33,346 nt of DNA from assembly GCF_010686765.1 (NCBI RefSeq), contig NZ_JAAGWF010000011.1, positions 1 through 33,346 of the forward strand. Reading direction: 5' to 3'. Position 1 is the first letter of the stretch, and the number at the start of each line of letters is the position of its first letter. Under the pieces are notes generated by a model that saw nothing but the letters and a program-made list of their open reading frames with translations, was not told where the DNA came from and did not search any database. Shown piece by piece: positions 1 through 7,812 of this stretch. Origin of the DNA: Geodermatophilus sabuli. GTDB lineage: Bacteria > Actinomycetota > Actinomycetes > Mycobacteriales > Geodermatophilaceae. The position numbers and the translations under genes were made by a program.

Positions 1-1760
1 TCTCGCGGTCGGCGGCCTCGGTGCTGATCGATCAGGCGGTGACGCTGGTCGGGAAGTTGCCCGGCACGTGGGCGGCGTTGGCCGATGGGCGGCTGGACTG
101 GCCGCGGGCGCGGGCGGTCGCGCACGAGCTGGGCTGGAAGGCCCGGTTCACCGATCCGCTGGTGCTCGCCGCGGTGGAGGCCGCGGTGTTGCCGACGGCG
201 ATGGAGCTGTCGGTCCGGCAGCTGACCGCGGTGGTGCGGCGGGAGCTGACCGCGCGGGATGCCGCGGCGGCGGAGGCGCGGCGGCGGGATGCGGAGGCGG
301 CCGCGGACGTGACCGTCCGCCCGGCCGGGGACGGGATGGCCGAGCTGGTGGCGCGGATGCCGCAGCCGCTCGCCGCCGCGGTGCGGGACACCCTCACCGG
401 GCATGCGCGGGCGGTAAAGGCCGCCGGCGACGACCGCCCCCTCGGCGTGCTCCGCGTGGGTGCACTCGCCGACCTGACCGTGCGCCCGTGGGACGACACC
501 CGCGACCCCGTGTCCGCCCAGCTGACCGTCACCGCACCGCTGGACGCGCTGCGCCCCACCACGACTCGTGCGGGTGCTGCGCCCGTGGACGTGCTCCGCT
601 CATCCAGACCCGGCACCGCTGGGGCGGCGCTGACCACGCCCAACCCGCCCGGCGCGGCTGCTCCTGGTGCGCTGCTGGTGCGGCCGGGGTCGGTGCCCGC
701 ACCGACCGCGGTGGTGGGTGGGGAGCCGATCACCGCCGCGCACGTCCGGGAGCTGCTGATCCAGCTGGACGCGGTCTGTCCCGGCGGGCTGCAGGCCCCG
801 ACCGGGGGCAGCCTGACGGTGGCGATCACCGACCCGGACGGCACCCTGCGGGCGACCGCGTCCCGGCGGGAACTGGAGAGCATCGCCCGCCGCGGCTGCC
901 CCACCCACGACCAGCCCCCCGGCCGGAAACGCCGCCGCCGACGGCAACCCCACGAGGGTGAAGACACGGCCGAGTCGGCCGGGAGTGTCGACCTGGCGGA
1001 GTCGGTGGCCGCGGCTCCCGGCGGCGCGCCACCGGGCACCTGCGCCTGTCCGGTGCTGGACCGGCCGCCGCCGATCGACCGGTACGAGCCGACGCCTGCG
1101 CAGCGGCGGTGGGTGCAGACCCGGGACCGCACCTGCCGGCATCCCGGCTGCTCGAACCGGGCCGGCTGGGCCGACCTGGACCACGTCGAGTCCTACGCCT
1201 GCGGCGGGCCGACCGCCTGCCAGAACCTGTGCTGCCTGTGCCGCCGCCACCACCGGCTCAAGACCCACGCCCGCAGCTGGCGCTATGCGATGACCCCCGA
1301 CGGGGTGCTGACCGTGACCACCCCAGCGGCGTCACCCGCACCACCCGACCACCCGGCCACGCCCCGCCCGACCCGCGCTCTACCCGGCTGCCCGTCAGCG
1401 GCGCCCGGGTGCTCACCACACCACCGGGACCGCCACCACCAGCACCCGACCCCGCCGACGACCCACCACCCTTCTGACCCACCGCGACAGCACCGGTACG
1501 GCGATGTCTGCCGCCTCGGGATCGGCGTCGACCGTCCCCAACCGGGGTGGGTCCGGGCGAGGACGGGCCCACCCGGGCGACCGGCGGACGCGCGTCGCCG
1601 GCCAGGTCGGTCCGAGGTGGCCGGGTTCCTGCGGCTGGCCGGAGGGACGGTCAGCCCAGCGCCAGGACGCGGACCAGCAGCCGGGCCGCGTCCCCACCTT
1701 CCGCGACGGCCACGTCGAGGGCACCGGGCACGTCGAGGTCGTCGAGCAGCCGGTCGGTGA
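1..1760 (+). CDS. DUF222/HNH endonuclease (13E12-like), 5' end cut by window, probable C-terminal frameshift
   Basis: The reading frame is already open at base 3, and the first residues match the middle of a DUF222 domain, so the true start lies upstream. The HNH domain is at about 1105-1290: two Cys pairs (CRHPGC and CCLC) flank the core DLDH...N...RRHHRLKTH, so the catalytic part is intact. Between the domains is an Ala/Pro-rich linker and a basic KRRRRR stretch. After TVTT (about 1320) the frame runs into a low-complexity Pro/His/Arg tail ending at 1760. The adjacent frame instead continues as PSGVTRTTRPPG and ends DDPPPF at 1477, the usual end of this family. One missing C in the CCCC run at 1321-1324 would explain this. 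The family occurs in many scattered copies in actinobacteria; its role is not established. Confidence 0.85.
   Translation, partial: SRSAASVLIDQAVTLVGKLPGTWAALADGRLDWPRARAVAHELGWKARFTDPLVLAAVEAAVLPTAMELSVRQLTAVVRRELTARDAAAAEARRRDAEAAADVTVRPAGDGMAELVARMPQPLAAAVRDTLTGHARAVKAAGDDRPLGVLRVGALADLTVRPWDDTRDPVSAQLTVTAPLDALRPTTTRAGAAPVDVLRSSRPGTAGAALTTPNPPGAAAPGALLVRPGSVPAPTAVVGGEPITAAHVRELLIQLDAVCPGGLQAPTGGSLTVAITDPDGTLRATASRRELESIARRGCPTHDQPPGRKRRRRRQPHEGEDTAESAGSVDLAESVAAAPGGAPPGTCACPVLDRPPPIDRYEPTPAQRRWVQTRDRTCRHPGCSNRAGWADLDHVESYACGGPTACQNLCCLCRRHHRLKTHARSWRYAMTPDGVLTVTTPAASPAPPDHPATPRPTRALPGCPSAAPGCSPHHRDRHHQHPTPPTTHHPSDPPRQHRYGDVCRLGIGVDRPQPGWVRARTGPPGRPADARRRPGRSEVAGFLRLAGGTVSPAPGRGPAAGPRPHLPRRPRRGHRARRGRRAAGR
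1545..1574. terminator. Hairpin between convergent HNH and cysteine-ligase genes
   Basis: Bases 1545-1555 (GGGTGGGTCCG) pair with 1564-1574 (CGGGCCCACCC) in an 11-bp stem with one G-T wobble and an 8-base loop. It lies between the two convergent stop codons (1477 or 1760, and 1651) and could end transcription from either side. No T-tract follows, which is common in very GC-rich actinobacteria. Confidence 0.45.
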
Positions 1761-2826
1761 CCTCGTGGGCTGCTGCCGTGGAGGACGCCCGTCGCCCGGC
1801 CGCGGCGAACAAGGCGTCCAGCCGCGCGGTGGCCGCCTCGACGAGGCCGGGCCGGAACTCCCACGGCTGCGACCACGGCCGGTCCAGCACCAGCAGCCGC
1901 AGCGCCGGGCCGGTCGTCTGCTTGAGCAGGTCCGCGACGAGGGTCAGGTTCCCGGTCGACTTGGCCATCTTCGCGCCGTCCTGGGAGACCGCGCCGACGT
2001 GCACCTGGGCCCGTGCGAACGGGCCCACGCCCGACGCCGCCTCGGCCATCGCCGCCTGGTGGGCGTGGTGCGGGAACGCCAGGTCGGCTCCACCCACGAG
2101 GACGTCGACGCCGTGACCCAGGCTCGCGGTCGCCATCGCCGCGCACTCGGCGTGCCAGCCGGGGCGCCCCCACCCCCACGGGCTCGGCCAGGCGGGGTCG
2201 CGGTCGCCGGAGGGCCGCCACACCGGCACGTCGAACGGGTCCTCGCGCAGGTCGTCGTCCGGCTCGTCACCGAACTCGGCAGCCAGCTCCCGGGCCCGGT
2301 CGGCGTCCAGGCCGGACCGCTCGACCAGGTCCCCCGCACGGAAGAACACGTGCCCGTCGCGCACGTAGGCACGGTCCACGCGCAGCAGTGCCGCGGCCAG
2401 CTGCTGCACGTGCGGGATGTGGTGCCGCGCGCGCGGCGCGAACGTCGGCGGCCGCACGCCGAGCGCCCGCATGTCCTGCTCGAAGGCGAACTCCTGCGAC
2501 AGGGCGAACTCGTCGTAGTGCCGCCCGCGCGCATCGGCCGCGCGGGTGAGGACGTCGTCCACGTCCGTGACGTTGCGGCTGCTGACCACCTCGGCCCCGG
2601 CCAGGCGGAGCACCGCACCCAGCACGTCGGCCCACACGAACGTCGCGGCGTGGCCGAGGTGGGTGACGTCGTAGGGCGTGATGCCGCAGACGTAGACGCG
2701 GGCCGGGCTGGTCACCGGCAGCGGGCCGCCGGCCAGCCGGAGGTCGGCGGTGCGCACGTCGACCGGCTCGTCGATCCGGCCGGCCACGCCGACGACGCCG
2801 GAGGAGGTGAGGGGAGGCAGTGCCAT
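1651..2826 (-). CDS. MshC-like cysteine ligase / truncated CysRS paralogue
   Basis: A class I aminoacyl-tRNA-synthetase fold of 391 aa without the C-terminal tRNA-binding domains of true CysRS. The N-terminal signature YVCGITPYD-THLGHAAT is closer to MshC (cysteine:GlcN-Ins ligase of mycothiol synthesis) than to CysRS. Zinc ligands visible are the Cys of VCGI, the Cys of GWHAEC and a His of FPHH; the fourth ligand of CysRS (Glu in HHENE) is Gln here (HHAHQ), and MshC also lacks that Glu. The KMSKS loop reads KMAKS. The ATG at 2826 is preferred, with AGGA eight bases upstream. It is divergent from the pyridoxal kinase. It could be the mshC of this organism or a diverged paralogue with another cysteine acceptor; the N-terminus differs from canonical MshC. 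Confidence 0.78.
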   Translation of the reverse strand: MALPPLTSSGVVGVAGRIDEPVDVRTADLRLAGGPLPVTSPARVYVCGITPYDVTHLGHAATFVWADVLGAVLRLAGAEVVSSRNVTDVDDVLTRAADARGRHYDEFALSQEFAFEQDMRALGVRPPTFAPRARHHIPHVQQLAAALLRVDRAYVRDGHVFFRAGDLVERSGLDADRARELAAEFGDEPDDDLREDPFDVPVWRPSGDRDPAWPSPWGWGRPGWHAECAAMATASLGHGVDVLVGGADLAFPHHAHQAAMAEAASGVGPFARAQVHVGAVSQDGAKMAKSTGNLTLVADLLKQTTGPALRLLVLDRPWSQPWEFRPGLVEAATARLDALFAAAGRRASSTAAAHEVTDRLLDDLDVPGALDVAVAEGGDAARLLVRVLALG

Positions 2827-2930
2827 GCCGTCATCCTGCCCGCCGCCCGCCGGGGCCGACCGGCGGCACCGCTGGCGGAGGCCCGACATGGGGGTCGAGG
2901 CCCCGGCGTGGACTGTGCGACCGTTCCCCC

Positions 2931-3782
2931 GTGGTCGCCGTCCTCTCCATCCAGTCCCACGTGGCCTACGGGCACGTCGGCAACTCCTCGGCGGTGTTCC
3001 CGCTGCAGCGCCTGGGGATCGAGGTGTGGCCGGTGCACACCGTGCAGTTCTCCAACCACACCGGCTACGGGGAGTGGCGAGGCCGGGTGTTCGACGGGCC
3101 GGCGATCGAGGAGGTCGTCCAGGGCATCTCCGAGCGCGGCGTCCTGGGGTCGGCCGACGCGGTGCTGTCGGGCTACCTGGGCTCCGCGGACATCGGCCAC
3201 GCCGTCGTCGCGACCGTGCAGCGGGTGCGGGCCGCCAACCCGGCGGCGGTCTACTGCTGCGACCCGGTGATCGGCGACGTCGGCCGCGGCGTCTTCGTCC
3301 GGCCGGGCATCGAGGAGTTCATGCGGGAGGTCGCGGTGCCGGCCGCCGACGTCGTCACCCCCAACCACTTCGAGCTCGACTCACTGGCCGGGACGGCGAC
3401 CCGCTCGCTGGACTCGGTCCGGGACGCGGTCGCCGCCGTCCAGGCGCTCGGGCCGCGGGTGGTCCTGACCACCTCGCTCGTCACCGACGACACCCCTGAG
3501 GACGCGGTCGACCTGCTCGCCTCGGAGGGCGGGCGGCACTTCCGGGTCCGCACGCCCCGGCTGGACGTGTCGGTGAACGGCGCCGGCGACGCGATCGCCG
3601 CGCTGTTCCTCGCGCACTGGCTGGACACCCGGTCGGCCGCCGAGGCGCTCGGGCGGGCGGCGGCGTCGGTGCACGGCCTGCTCCAGCGCACCGAGCAGGC
3701 CGGTTCGCGGGAGATCCTGCTGGTGGCCGCGCAGGAGGAGTTCGTGACACCCTCCCGGACGTTCGACGTCGACGAGGTGTGA
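2931..3782 (+). CDS. pdxY: Pyridoxal kinase (PdxY type)
   Basis: Ribokinase-fold kinase of 283 aa that phosphorylates pyridoxal with ATP in vitamin B6 salvage. The N-terminus VLSIQSHVAYGHVGNSSAVFP is the usual PdxY/PdxK start, with the substrate-site segment HTGYG. CDPVIGD and the C-terminal anion-hole/catalytic motif NGAGDAIAALF (Asp as base) are present, and the length is normal. The GTG at 2931 fits the family N-terminus. There is no clear Shine-Dalgarno, so the mRNA may be leaderless. It is transcribed away from the cysteine ligase, with promoters for both in the 104-base gap. A hairpin follows the stop. Confidence 0.9.
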   Translation: MVAVLSIQSHVAYGHVGNSSAVFPLQRLGIEVWPVHTVQFSNHTGYGEWRGRVFDGPAIEEVVQGISERGVLGSADAVLSGYLGSADIGHAVVATVQRVRAANPAAVYCCDPVIGDVGRGVFVRPGIEEFMREVAVPAADVVTPNHFELDSLAGTATRSLDSVRDAVAAVQALGPRVVLTTSLVTDDTPEDAVDLLASEGGRHFRVRTPRLDVSVNGAGDAIAALFLAHWLDTRSAAEALGRAAASVHGLLQRTEQAGSREILLVAAQEEFVTPSRTFDVDEV

Positions 3783-3787
3783 CGGAG

Positions 3788-3805
3788 GACCCCCGTGAGG
3801 GGGTC
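3788..3805 (+). terminator. Short hairpin after pdxY
   Basis: GACCCCC (3788-3794) and GGGGGTC (3799-3805) form a perfect 7-bp stem around GTGA, starting 6 bases after the pdxY stop. There is no T-run. It may attenuate rather than fully end read-through into the hydrolase gene. Confidence 0.4.
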
Positions 3806-3834
3806 ACCCACGGGTGGAGCAGTGAGGAGCCGCT

Positions 3835-4776
3835 GTGGACGCGCAGCCCGTCCCCTGGCCACCGGGTGCCCGCTCGGCCACCGTCGTCCTGGACGGCGAC
3901 CGGGTGCGCCTGCTCGACTTCGGCGGCCCCACCGACGCCCCGGTCCTGCTCTGCGTGCACGGCCTCGGCGCCTCCGCGCTCACCTTCGGCCTGCTCGGTC
4001 CCCTGCTCACCCCCGAGCACCGGGTGCTCGCCGTCGACCTCCTCGCCCACGGCGGCTCGGTGGCGGGCCGGGACGCGACCGAGGGCAACCGGAGGTTGAT
4101 CGGACGGGTCGTCGAGTCGGTGGTCGGGGCGCCCGTCGTCCTGCTCGGCCAGTCGATGGGCGGCGTCCTGGCCCTCCAGCACGCGGCGCGGGCGCCCGAG
4201 ACGGTGCGGCGGCTGGTGCTGATCGGCCCGCCGGTCCCGCGGCCGACCCGGCTGCCGGTGGACCCCGTGATCGCCGCCCGACGCGCGTTCCTGCGGCTGC
4301 CCCCCGTCCGGCGGGCCGTGGCCACCCGCCTGCGCCGGATGCCGCCCGAGGAGGTGGTCGCCCAGCAGGTACGGCAGGCCACGCCGCACACCGATCGGGT
4401 GCCGGCCGACCTGGTGCCGATCATCGTGGCGGAGACCCGCGAACGCGCCACCCGGCCGGACGCCGCAGCCGCCCAGACCGCCCAGTGGCGCGCGATCACC
4501 GACACGATGGCCGTGCTGTCGCACGGCCGGCGGTTCCGCCGGATGGTCGCCGGCATCCCCGCGCCCACGCTCTGGGTCCAGGGGGAGGACGACCCGCTCG
4601 CCCCCGTCGCCGCCGCGCGGGCCCTGGCCGCGACCCGGCCGGACTGGCGCCTGGAGGTGCTGCCAGGCGTCGGGCACCTGCCGCACGCCGAGGAACCGGC
4701 CCACACCGCCGACCTGGTCCGCCGGTGGCTGGACGAGCCCCTCACCCGGCAGGCGGGCCCGCCCGGCCCCACCTAG
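3835..4776 (+). CDS. Alpha/beta-hydrolase fold protein
   Basis: A 313-aa single-domain alpha/beta hydrolase. HGLG (about residue 42) supplies the oxyanion hole, GQSMGG the nucleophile Ser (about residue 107), GEDDPLAP the acid Asp, and VGHLPHAEEP the catalytic His near the C-terminus. A cap region with Arg-rich helices lies between about residues 135 and 215. No signal peptide, so it is probably cytoplasmic. The GTG start at 3835 has GAGGAG five bases upstream. It follows pdxY by 52 bases. The substrate cannot be told from sequence; esterases, C-C hydrolases and haloperoxidase-like enzymes share this pattern. Confidence 0.85.
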   Translation: MDAQPVPWPPGARSATVVLDGDRVRLLDFGGPTDAPVLLCVHGLGASALTFGLLGPLLTPEHRVLAVDLLAHGGSVAGRDATEGNRRLIGRVVESVVGAPVVLLGQSMGGVLALQHAARAPETVRRLVLIGPPVPRPTRLPVDPVIAARRAFLRLPPVRRAVATRLRRMPPEEVVAQQVRQATPHTDRVPADLVPIIVAETRERATRPDAAAAQTAQWRAITDTMAVLSHGRRFRRMVAGIPAPTLWVQGEDDPLAPVAAARALAATRPDWRLEVLPGVGHLPHAEEPAHTADLVRRWLDEPLTRQAGPPGPT

Positions 4777-4785
4777 CCTTCCCCG

Positions 4786-6237
4786 GTGCACCTGTTCCGG
4801 ACCAAGCCGGTCGAGCAACTGGGGAACGACGAGGGCGACGGCCGGGACGTCGGCCGGCTGCGCCGCACCCTCAGCGCCCGCCACCTGGTCGGCTTCGGCA
4901 TCGGCGTGGTCATCGGTACGGGCATCTTCACCCTCACCGGCGTGGAGGCTCGCGACACCGCGGGCCCGGCGGTCGTCGTCTCCTTCGCCCTGGCCGGGCT
5001 GGTCGCGCTGCTCGCCGCGCTCTGCTACGCCGAGCTGGCGGCCGCGGCCCCGACGGCGGGCAGCGCCTACTCCTACGCCTACGCGACCGCCGGTGAGCTG
5101 GTCGCCTGGGTGATCGGCTGGGACCTGTTCCTGGAGTTCGCCCTCGGCGCGGCCGTCGTGGCCCGCGGCTGGTCGGGCTACGTCGGCAACCTGCTCGACC
5201 TGCCGACGTCGGCCTTCGGTGAGGAGTCGACGGTCAACGTCGGCGCGGCGCTGATCGTCGTGCTCCTCACCGTGGTCGCGGTGCTCGGCATCCGGGAGTC
5301 GGCGCGGGTCACCGGGGCCCTCGTCGTGGTGAAGGTCGCCGTCTGCGTCTTCGTGGTCGTCGCCGGCGCGTGGTTCGTCCGGGGGGCCAACCTCACCCCG
5401 TTCGTGCCGCCGAGCCGGCCGGAGGAGGCCAGCGGCGGACTCGCCCAGCCGGTGGTCTCCGCCGTCCTCGGGCTGGACCCGGTGGCGTTCGGCGTCGGCG
5501 GGGTGCTCACCGCGGCCGCCGTCGTCTTCTTCGCCTACACCGGGTTCGAGGCGGTGGCCAACCTCTCCGAGGAGACCCGCCGTCCCGGCCGGGACCTGCC
5601 CCTGGGACTGCTCGGCACCCTCGCGCTGTCGACGGTGCTCTACATCGGCGTCTCGCTGGTGGTGGTCGGCATGGTGCCCTACGACCGGCTGGACCGCGGC
5701 GCGCCGATCGCCGACGCCTTCGACCAGGTGGGCCTCGGCTGGGCCGCGGCGCTCATCGCCGTGGCCGCCGTCGCCGGGCTCACCTCGGTCATCCTCGTCG
5801 ACCTGATCACGGTGAGCCGGATCGGCTTCGCGATGGGCCGCGACGGGCTGCTGCCGCCCGCGATCGCCCGGGTCAGCCCGCGCACCGGCACGCCGGTGCG
5901 GATCACGCTGGCCTTCGCCGCACTGGTCCTCGTCATGGCGACGTTCGTGCCACTGGGCACGCTGGCCGACCTGGTGAGCATCGGGACGCTGTTCGCGTTC
6001 CTGCTGGTGTCCGTGGCGGTGGTCGTGCTGCGGCGCACCCGGCCGGACATGCACCGGCCCTTCCGGGTGCCGCTCTCGCCGCTGCTGCCGGGACTCGCCG
6101 CGCTGGCCTGCCTCTACCTGATGCTCAACCTCAGCATCGAGACGTGGCTGCGTTTCGTGGCCTGGCTGGCCCTGGGGCTGCTGGTCTACGCCGCGTACGG
6201 CTACCGCAACTCCCGCGTCGGCGCCGGGAGCCGCTAG
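4786..6237 (+). CDS. APC-family (cationic) amino-acid permease
   Basis: A 483-aa integral membrane protein with about 12 hydrophobic helices. The helix-1 motif GFGIGVVIGTGIFTLTG is the substrate-backbone site of APC transporters, and the first helices (AGPAVVVSFALAG...ALCYAELAAAAPTAGSAY) and the loop FFAYTGFEAVANLSEETRRPGRDLP are typical of the cationic amino-acid transporter (CAT/YfnA-like) branch. The substrate is inferred only. The GTG at 4786 lies a few bases after TAGCCT, suggesting a leaderless transcript with that hexamer as the -10 box. Its stop overlaps the stop of the convergent MarR gene by three bases (shared CTAG). Confidence 0.88.
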   Translation: MHLFRTKPVEQLGNDEGDGRDVGRLRRTLSARHLVGFGIGVVIGTGIFTLTGVEARDTAGPAVVVSFALAGLVALLAALCYAELAAAAPTAGSAYSYAYATAGELVAWVIGWDLFLEFALGAAVVARGWSGYVGNLLDLPTSAFGEESTVNVGAALIVVLLTVVAVLGIRESARVTGALVVVKVAVCVFVVVAGAWFVRGANLTPFVPPSRPEEASGGLAQPVVSAVLGLDPVAFGVGGVLTAAAVVFFAYTGFEAVANLSEETRRPGRDLPLGLLGTLALSTVLYIGVSLVVVGMVPYDRLDRGAPIADAFDQVGLGWAAALIAVAAVAGLTSVILVDLITVSRIGFAMGRDGLLPPAIARVSPRTGTPVRITLAFAALVLVMATFVPLGTLADLVSIGTLFAFLLVSVAVVVLRRTRPDMHRPFRVPLSPLLPGLAALACLYLMLNLSIETWLRFVAWLALGLLVYAAYGYRNSRVGAGSR

Positions 6238-6740
6238 TCCTCCGCGTGCCGCTCGACCGAGGACAGGAGTTCGCGCAGCAGGTCCTCCGCCTCGCGCAGC
6301 CGGCCGGCGGGGAGACCGGACAGCATCCGCTGCTGGACGGCGAGACCCGCGGTGACCGCCTCGTCGATCAGCGCCCGCCCCGAGCCGGTGAGCCGGACCA
6401 GCAGCGCCCGCCGGTCGGCCGGGTCCGGGGCCCGCACCAGGTGGCCGGCCCGCTCCAGCCGGTCCAGCCGGCCGGTCATGCCGCCGCTGGTGAGCATCAG
6501 CGCACTGGTCAGCCGGCCCGGTGACATCCCCTCGGGTCCGGCCGCCCGGCGCAGGGTGGCCAGGACGTCGAAGTCGGCACGGGTGATGCCGAACGCGGCG
6601 TAGCACCGCTCCTGGGCGTCCCCGGCGAGCCGAGCGGCGCGATAGATGCGCCCGAACACCGCCATCGCCCGCGTGTCGAGGTCGGGCCGCTCCCGCGCCC
6701 ACTGCCCGACGATCGTGTCCACCCCGTCCGCCTGCGTCAC
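6234..6740 (-). CDS. MarR-family transcriptional repressor
   Basis: A 168-aa winged-helix protein. GITRADFDVLATLRRAAGPEGMSPGRLTSALMLTSGGMTGRLDRLERAGHL is split by family rule into helix 2 and the recognition helix, followed by the wing with the conserved Asp-Arg pair DPADRRALLVRLT. The GTG at 6740 has GAGG at a good distance; an ATG at 6758 is possible but lacks a ribosome site. It is divergent from the EamA exporter, with a 22-bp palindrome over the shared promoter, so it most likely represses the exporter and itself. The ligand is unknown. Confidence 0.9.
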   Translation of the reverse strand: MTQADGVDTIVGQWARERPDLDTRAMAVFGRIYRAARLAGDAQERCYAAFGITRADFDVLATLRRAAGPEGMSPGRLTSALMLTSGGMTGRLDRLERAGHLVRAPDPADRRALLVRLTGSGRALIDEAVTAGLAVQQRMLSGLPAGRLREAEDLLRELLSSVERHAED

Positions 6741-6765
6741 GCCGCCATCCTCGCACATCGCACGC

Positions 6766-6793
6766 TTGACAGATACTCACGACAAAGTATCTT
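6766..6793 (+). promoter_or_regulatory. Promoter of EamA gene overlapped by MarR operator
   Basis: TTGACA (6766-6771) and TATCTT (6788-6793) are spaced by 16 bases and point at the EamA gene. Inside them lies a perfect inverted repeat, AGATACT (6771-6777), 8 bases, AGTATCT (6786-6792). Arms and spacing fit a MarR dimer site, and its position would block RNA polymerase. The site stands out as AT-rich in a very GC-rich neighbourhood. Confidence 0.75.
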
Positions 6794-6821
6794 GCTGCCA
6801 AGCGATCGAGAGGTGAGGGCC

Positions 6822-7754
6822 ATGACGGCGACCGCGACCACAGCCCGGACGGCGATCCCGGAGCCGGTGCGCACCGGCTCCCGGCAGTGGGTGTGGGGGC
6901 TCACCGCGGTCACCGCCGTCGCCCCCGCCACCTGGGGGACGACGTACGTCGTGACGACCGAGTGGTTGCCGCCGGACCGGCCCCTGCTGGCCGCCACGGT
7001 GCGCGCCCTGCCGGCGGGCCTGCTCCTGCTCGCGGCCGGGCACCGGCTGCCCACCGGGGCGTGGTGGTGGAAGGCCGCCGTCCTCGGGACGCTGAACATC
7101 GGCGCGTTCTTCGCCCTGCTGTTCGCCGCCGCGTACCGCCTGCCGGGTGGGGTCGCGGCCGTCCTCGGCGCCGCCCAGCCGCTGGTCGTCGCGCTGCTCG
7201 CCGTCCCGCTGCTCGGCGACCGGCTGCGGCCCCGCACCGTGCTGCTCGGCCTGACCGGCGTCGCGGGTGTCGCGCTGATCGTGCTGGGCAGCGCCGCGCG
7301 GCTGGACGCCGTCGGGGTCGCCGCCGGGCTGGCGGGGACGGCGTCCATGGCCGCCGGCGTGGTGCTCACCAAGCGCTGGGGCCGCCCGGTACCGGTGCTG
7401 GCCTTCACCGGCTGGCAGCTGACCGCCGGCGGCCTGCTGCTGCTCCCGCTCACCCTCGCCGCCGAGGGCCTGCCCACCGGCATCACGGCCGGTCAGGCCG
7501 GGGGCTTCGCCTACCTCGCGACGGTGAACACCGCCCTGGCCTACGCCCTGTGGCTGCGCGGGATCGGCCTGCTCCCGGCCGGTCGGGTCAGCTTCCTGGG
7601 ACTGCTCTCCCCCGTGGTGGCCGCCGTGGTCGGTTGGCTGCTGCTGGGCCAGACGCTCGGGCCGGCGCAGCTGGTCGGGACCGCCCTCGCGCTCGGCGCG
7701 CTCGTCCTCGCCCAGCGGCCACCCCGCCCGCGGCCGCCCGCCCGCACCCCCTGA
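6822..7754 (+). CDS. EamA (drug/metabolite transporter) family exporter
   Basis: A 310-aa membrane protein with ten predicted helices in two EamA repeats (about residues 25-150 and 165-295). Motifs typical of the YdcZ/RhaT-like DMT superfamily are visible: ATWGTTYVVTTEWLPPDRPLLAATVRALPAG in two parts at the start, and NTALAYALWLRGIGLLPAG plus SFLGLLSPVVAAVVGWLLLGQ in the second half. The ATG at 6822 has GAGGTGAGGG just upstream. It faces a MarR gene through a palindromic operator, so export of a metabolite or toxic compound, induced by that compound, is the likely job. The substrate is not evident. Confidence 0.88.
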   Translation: MTATATTARTAIPEPVRTGSRQWVWGLTAVTAVAPATWGTTYVVTTEWLPPDRPLLAATVRALPAGLLLLAAGHRLPTGAWWWKAAVLGTLNIGAFFALLFAAAYRLPGGVAAVLGAAQPLVVALLAVPLLGDRLRPRTVLLGLTGVAGVALIVLGSAARLDAVGVAAGLAGTASMAAGVVLTKRWGRPVPVLAFTGWQLTAGGLLLLPLTLAAEGLPTGITAGQAGGFAYLATVNTALAYALWLRGIGLLPAGRVSFLGLLSPVVAAVVGWLLLGQTLGPAQLVGTALALGALVLAQRPPRPRPPARTP

Positions 7755-7775
7755 TCTCCCGGGCTCGACGACCTC

Positions 7776-7811
7776 GGACCGGGCTCCTCCGCGGCCGTCT
7801 GAGCCGGGTCC
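7776..7811. terminator. Hairpin between convergent EamA and aldehyde-dehydrogenase genes
   Basis: GGACCGGGCTC (7776-7786) and GAGCCGGGTCC (7801-7811) pair over ten of eleven positions (one G-G mismatch) with a 14-base loop. It fills most of the 58-base gap between two convergent stops, so a two-way terminator is likely. No T-tract is present. Confidence 0.5.
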
Positions 7812-7812
7812 C

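Noticed and set aside
1..1760. HNH gene as a mobile element or homing endonuclease.
   Set aside because: DUF222/HNH genes are scattered in actinobacterial genomes without intron or intein context; no ends, duplications or insertion site are visible here.
3481..6801. A 1106-codon open frame on the minus strand.
   Set aside because: It lies antisense to pdxY, the hydrolase and the APC permease, all with clear motifs. Its product is low-complexity Arg/Gly/Asp/His sequence, typical of GC-rich shadow frames.
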